Source of the DNA: Massilia putida
GTDB lineage: Bacteria; Pseudomonadota; Gammaproteobacteria; Burkholderiales; Burkholderiaceae_D
DNA: 64,000 bases
NCBI RefSeq assembly: GCF_001941825.1
Contig: NZ_CP019038.1
Location: forward strand, 3,658,001-3,722,000
Direction: 5' to 3'
How positions within the stretch are numbered: position 1 is the stretch's first letter; each line of letters starts with the position of its first letter. Under the pieces are notes generated by a model. It did not search any database. It had not been told where the DNA came from and saw nothing but the letters and a program-made list of their open reading frames with translations. Positions 63,195 through 64,000 of the stretch are shown here, in pieces. A program made the translations under genes and the position numbers.

Positions 63195-64000
63195 CGTTCG
63201 GCTTCGTCATCTTGTTCTGAAGCTCGAGGGATGCGTCTCGCGCCTTCCGCTCAATTTCTCGCCGCGTGTACTTCTCAGCGGTACCGGACGTCTCCGACCA
63301 GCCCATCAATTGGGAGCGCGTTTTCTTTTCCTTCTCCCGGTCCATGCCCTGTTCGTCCGCGAGCTTCGAGAAGTTGAAGTTATTCGTATGGCGGAGCAAA
63401 TGCGGGAAGACACTCAGCAACTCCGGATGCTTTGCGCTCAACACGCTAAATATCTTGTTCAAGCCGCGCAGAGAAAGCGGTGCTCCACCGTTGGCTACGA
63501 ACAGGAATGCGTGCTTGCGCGCGGCGGGGTAGCGCCGCCGCTCTTCAAGAATGTAATGACGCGTCCGCCGAGCTAAATCGTCGCTCAACGGAAGAACGCG
63601 GTCGGCCGTCTTGGTATTAGGTTGATTGGCGCGAGGGTCGCTCGGGTCATCGGCACGCCGGGCGATGAACACCTCGTTTGACCGGAAATTGACGTCGCTG
63701 ACCTTCACGCCGAGCAGCTCACCGCGTCGGACACCGAGGCCCATGAACCATCGAACGATGAGTTCATTACGTACCCTGGCGTGGCGCCCCTCCCATGGAT
63801 TCTCGGGCGAGTCGACATCGATGATTCTCCACAGAAGGCCCTGTGCGGCCTCATCGAGTGCCTTGCGGCCGCTAACCTTGTTTCGGCCTTTGCCCGTCGG
63901 AATACGGGCATTCAACCCGGACTCCACGATTTCTTTCGTCTGAAGAAGAGCCGCACGCGAAGGATGCCGTGCGCTCAAGCTAAGGATGCGCCGGTCGGCT
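63181..64000 (-). CDS. Tyrosine recombinase (first of trio), 5' end beyond the window
   Basis: The frame is open from the right edge; about 272 residues are visible and the true start is outside. Catalytic residues visible: Arg in LGVRRGELLG, HLLRH with the His-x-x-Arg pair, and Tyr in TAEKYTRRE. Residues before it, LQTKEIVESGLNARIP, are part of the core-binding domain. It corresponds to GinA by position and is the first gene transcribed in the four-gene run. The island end is expected just beyond it. Confidence 0.82.
   Translation of the reverse strand, partial: ADRRILSLSARHPSRAALLQTKEIVESGLNARIPTGKGRNKVSGRKALDEAAQGLLWRIIDVDSPENPWEGRHARVRNELIVRWFMGLGVRRGELLGVKVSDVNFRSNEVFIARRADDPSDPRANQPNTKTADRVLPLSDDLARRTRHYILEERRRYPAARKHAFLFVANGGAPLSLRGLNKIFSVLSAKHPELLSVFPHLLRHTNNFNFSKLADEQGMDREKEKKTRSQLMGWSETSGTAEKYTRREIERKARDASLELQNKMTKPNDENT

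Larger units (their letters stand above)
54300..64000. mobile_element. GInt-like genomic island carrying a fused SIR2-Argonaute (right end outside the window)
   Basis: Starting near 54.3 kb the DNA is visibly more AT-rich and uses different codons from the GC-rich flank. It carries three overlapping tyrosine recombinases and a small coiled-coil protein (59139-64000, minus strand), the arrangement described for GInt islands (ginABCD), plus a SIR2-PIWI defence protein, a DUF4145-type protein and one unknown gene. The left border is only estimated from composition and repeats; the right border is beyond 64000. Confidence 0.7.

Noticed and set aside
59139..64000. RIT element (recombinases in trio)
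   Set aside because: Gene sizes, the fourth coiled-coil gene and the cysteine-rich tails fit the GInt/Tn554-like arrangement better, though without the right end RIT is not fully excluded.

Overview
The window reads as a chromosomal segment of a high-GC betaproteobacterium, most likely an Oxalobacteraceae member near Massilia, Telluria or Duganella. The evidence is the strong GC3 bias that opens long antisense shadow frames, the many TonB-dependent receptors paired with glycan-degrading enzymes, a Burkholderiales-type porin, and a tryptophan-halogenase-like protein next to a TonB receptor. The assignment is by gene content only; no rRNA or tRNA is present to confirm it.

Layout, left to right. 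1-4.8 kb: tripartite FUSC-type efflux operon (FUSC inner-membrane protein, DUF1656 protein, HlyD adaptor, NodT outer-membrane channel). 4.9-8.7 kb: three-subunit molybdenum aldehyde oxidoreductase of the PaoABC type on the minus strand. 8.9-12.3 kb: lipoprotein, IS5-type transposase remnant, folE, a membrane protein and nudC. 12.4-19.2 kb: a surface-glycan or small-molecule modification block (NodU-type carbamoyltransferase, dimethylformamidase-like protein, two family 9 and one family 2 glycosyltransferases, DUF4254 protein). 19.3-23.7 kb: MFS transporter, DUF418 protein, glycolipid-binding-type protein, AI-2E-family transporter. 23.9-33.6 kb: gluconate/glucan block (gntK, TonB receptor, GntP-type permease, a large beta-helix plus gluconolactonase-like fusion, an esterase, a ThuA-like protein), preceded by two identical LacI-type half-palindromes. 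33.7-45.0 kb: a five-gene minus-strand alpha/beta-mannoside locus (TonB receptor, halogenase-like flavoprotein, GH2 beta-mannosidase, GH47, GH92), suited to stripping high-mannose N-glycans. 45.5-47.6 kb: DUF4287 protein and a ClC channel. 47.8-54.2 kb: LacI regulator plus a nucleobase-type uptake and deamination operon (NCS2 permease, amidohydrolase, TauE/SafE, porin, ABM-domain protein) with two perfect CCAAAACGTTTTGG operators.

From about 54.3 kb to the right edge the sequence becomes visibly more AT-rich and its gene content changes: this is a mobile genomic island. Its integration module is a tightly overlapping run of three tyrosine recombinases and one small coiled-coil protein, the architecture described for GInt islands. 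Its cargo is a 1051-residue single-chain SIR2-APAZ-MID-PIWI protein, i.e. a fused short prokaryotic Argonaute (SPARSA-type NAD-depleting abortive-infection system), followed by a zinc-ribbon DUF4145/HEPN-like protein and preceded by a small divergent gene of unknown function. This defence island is the most notable content of the window. The right end of the island and the start of the first recombinase lie outside the window.
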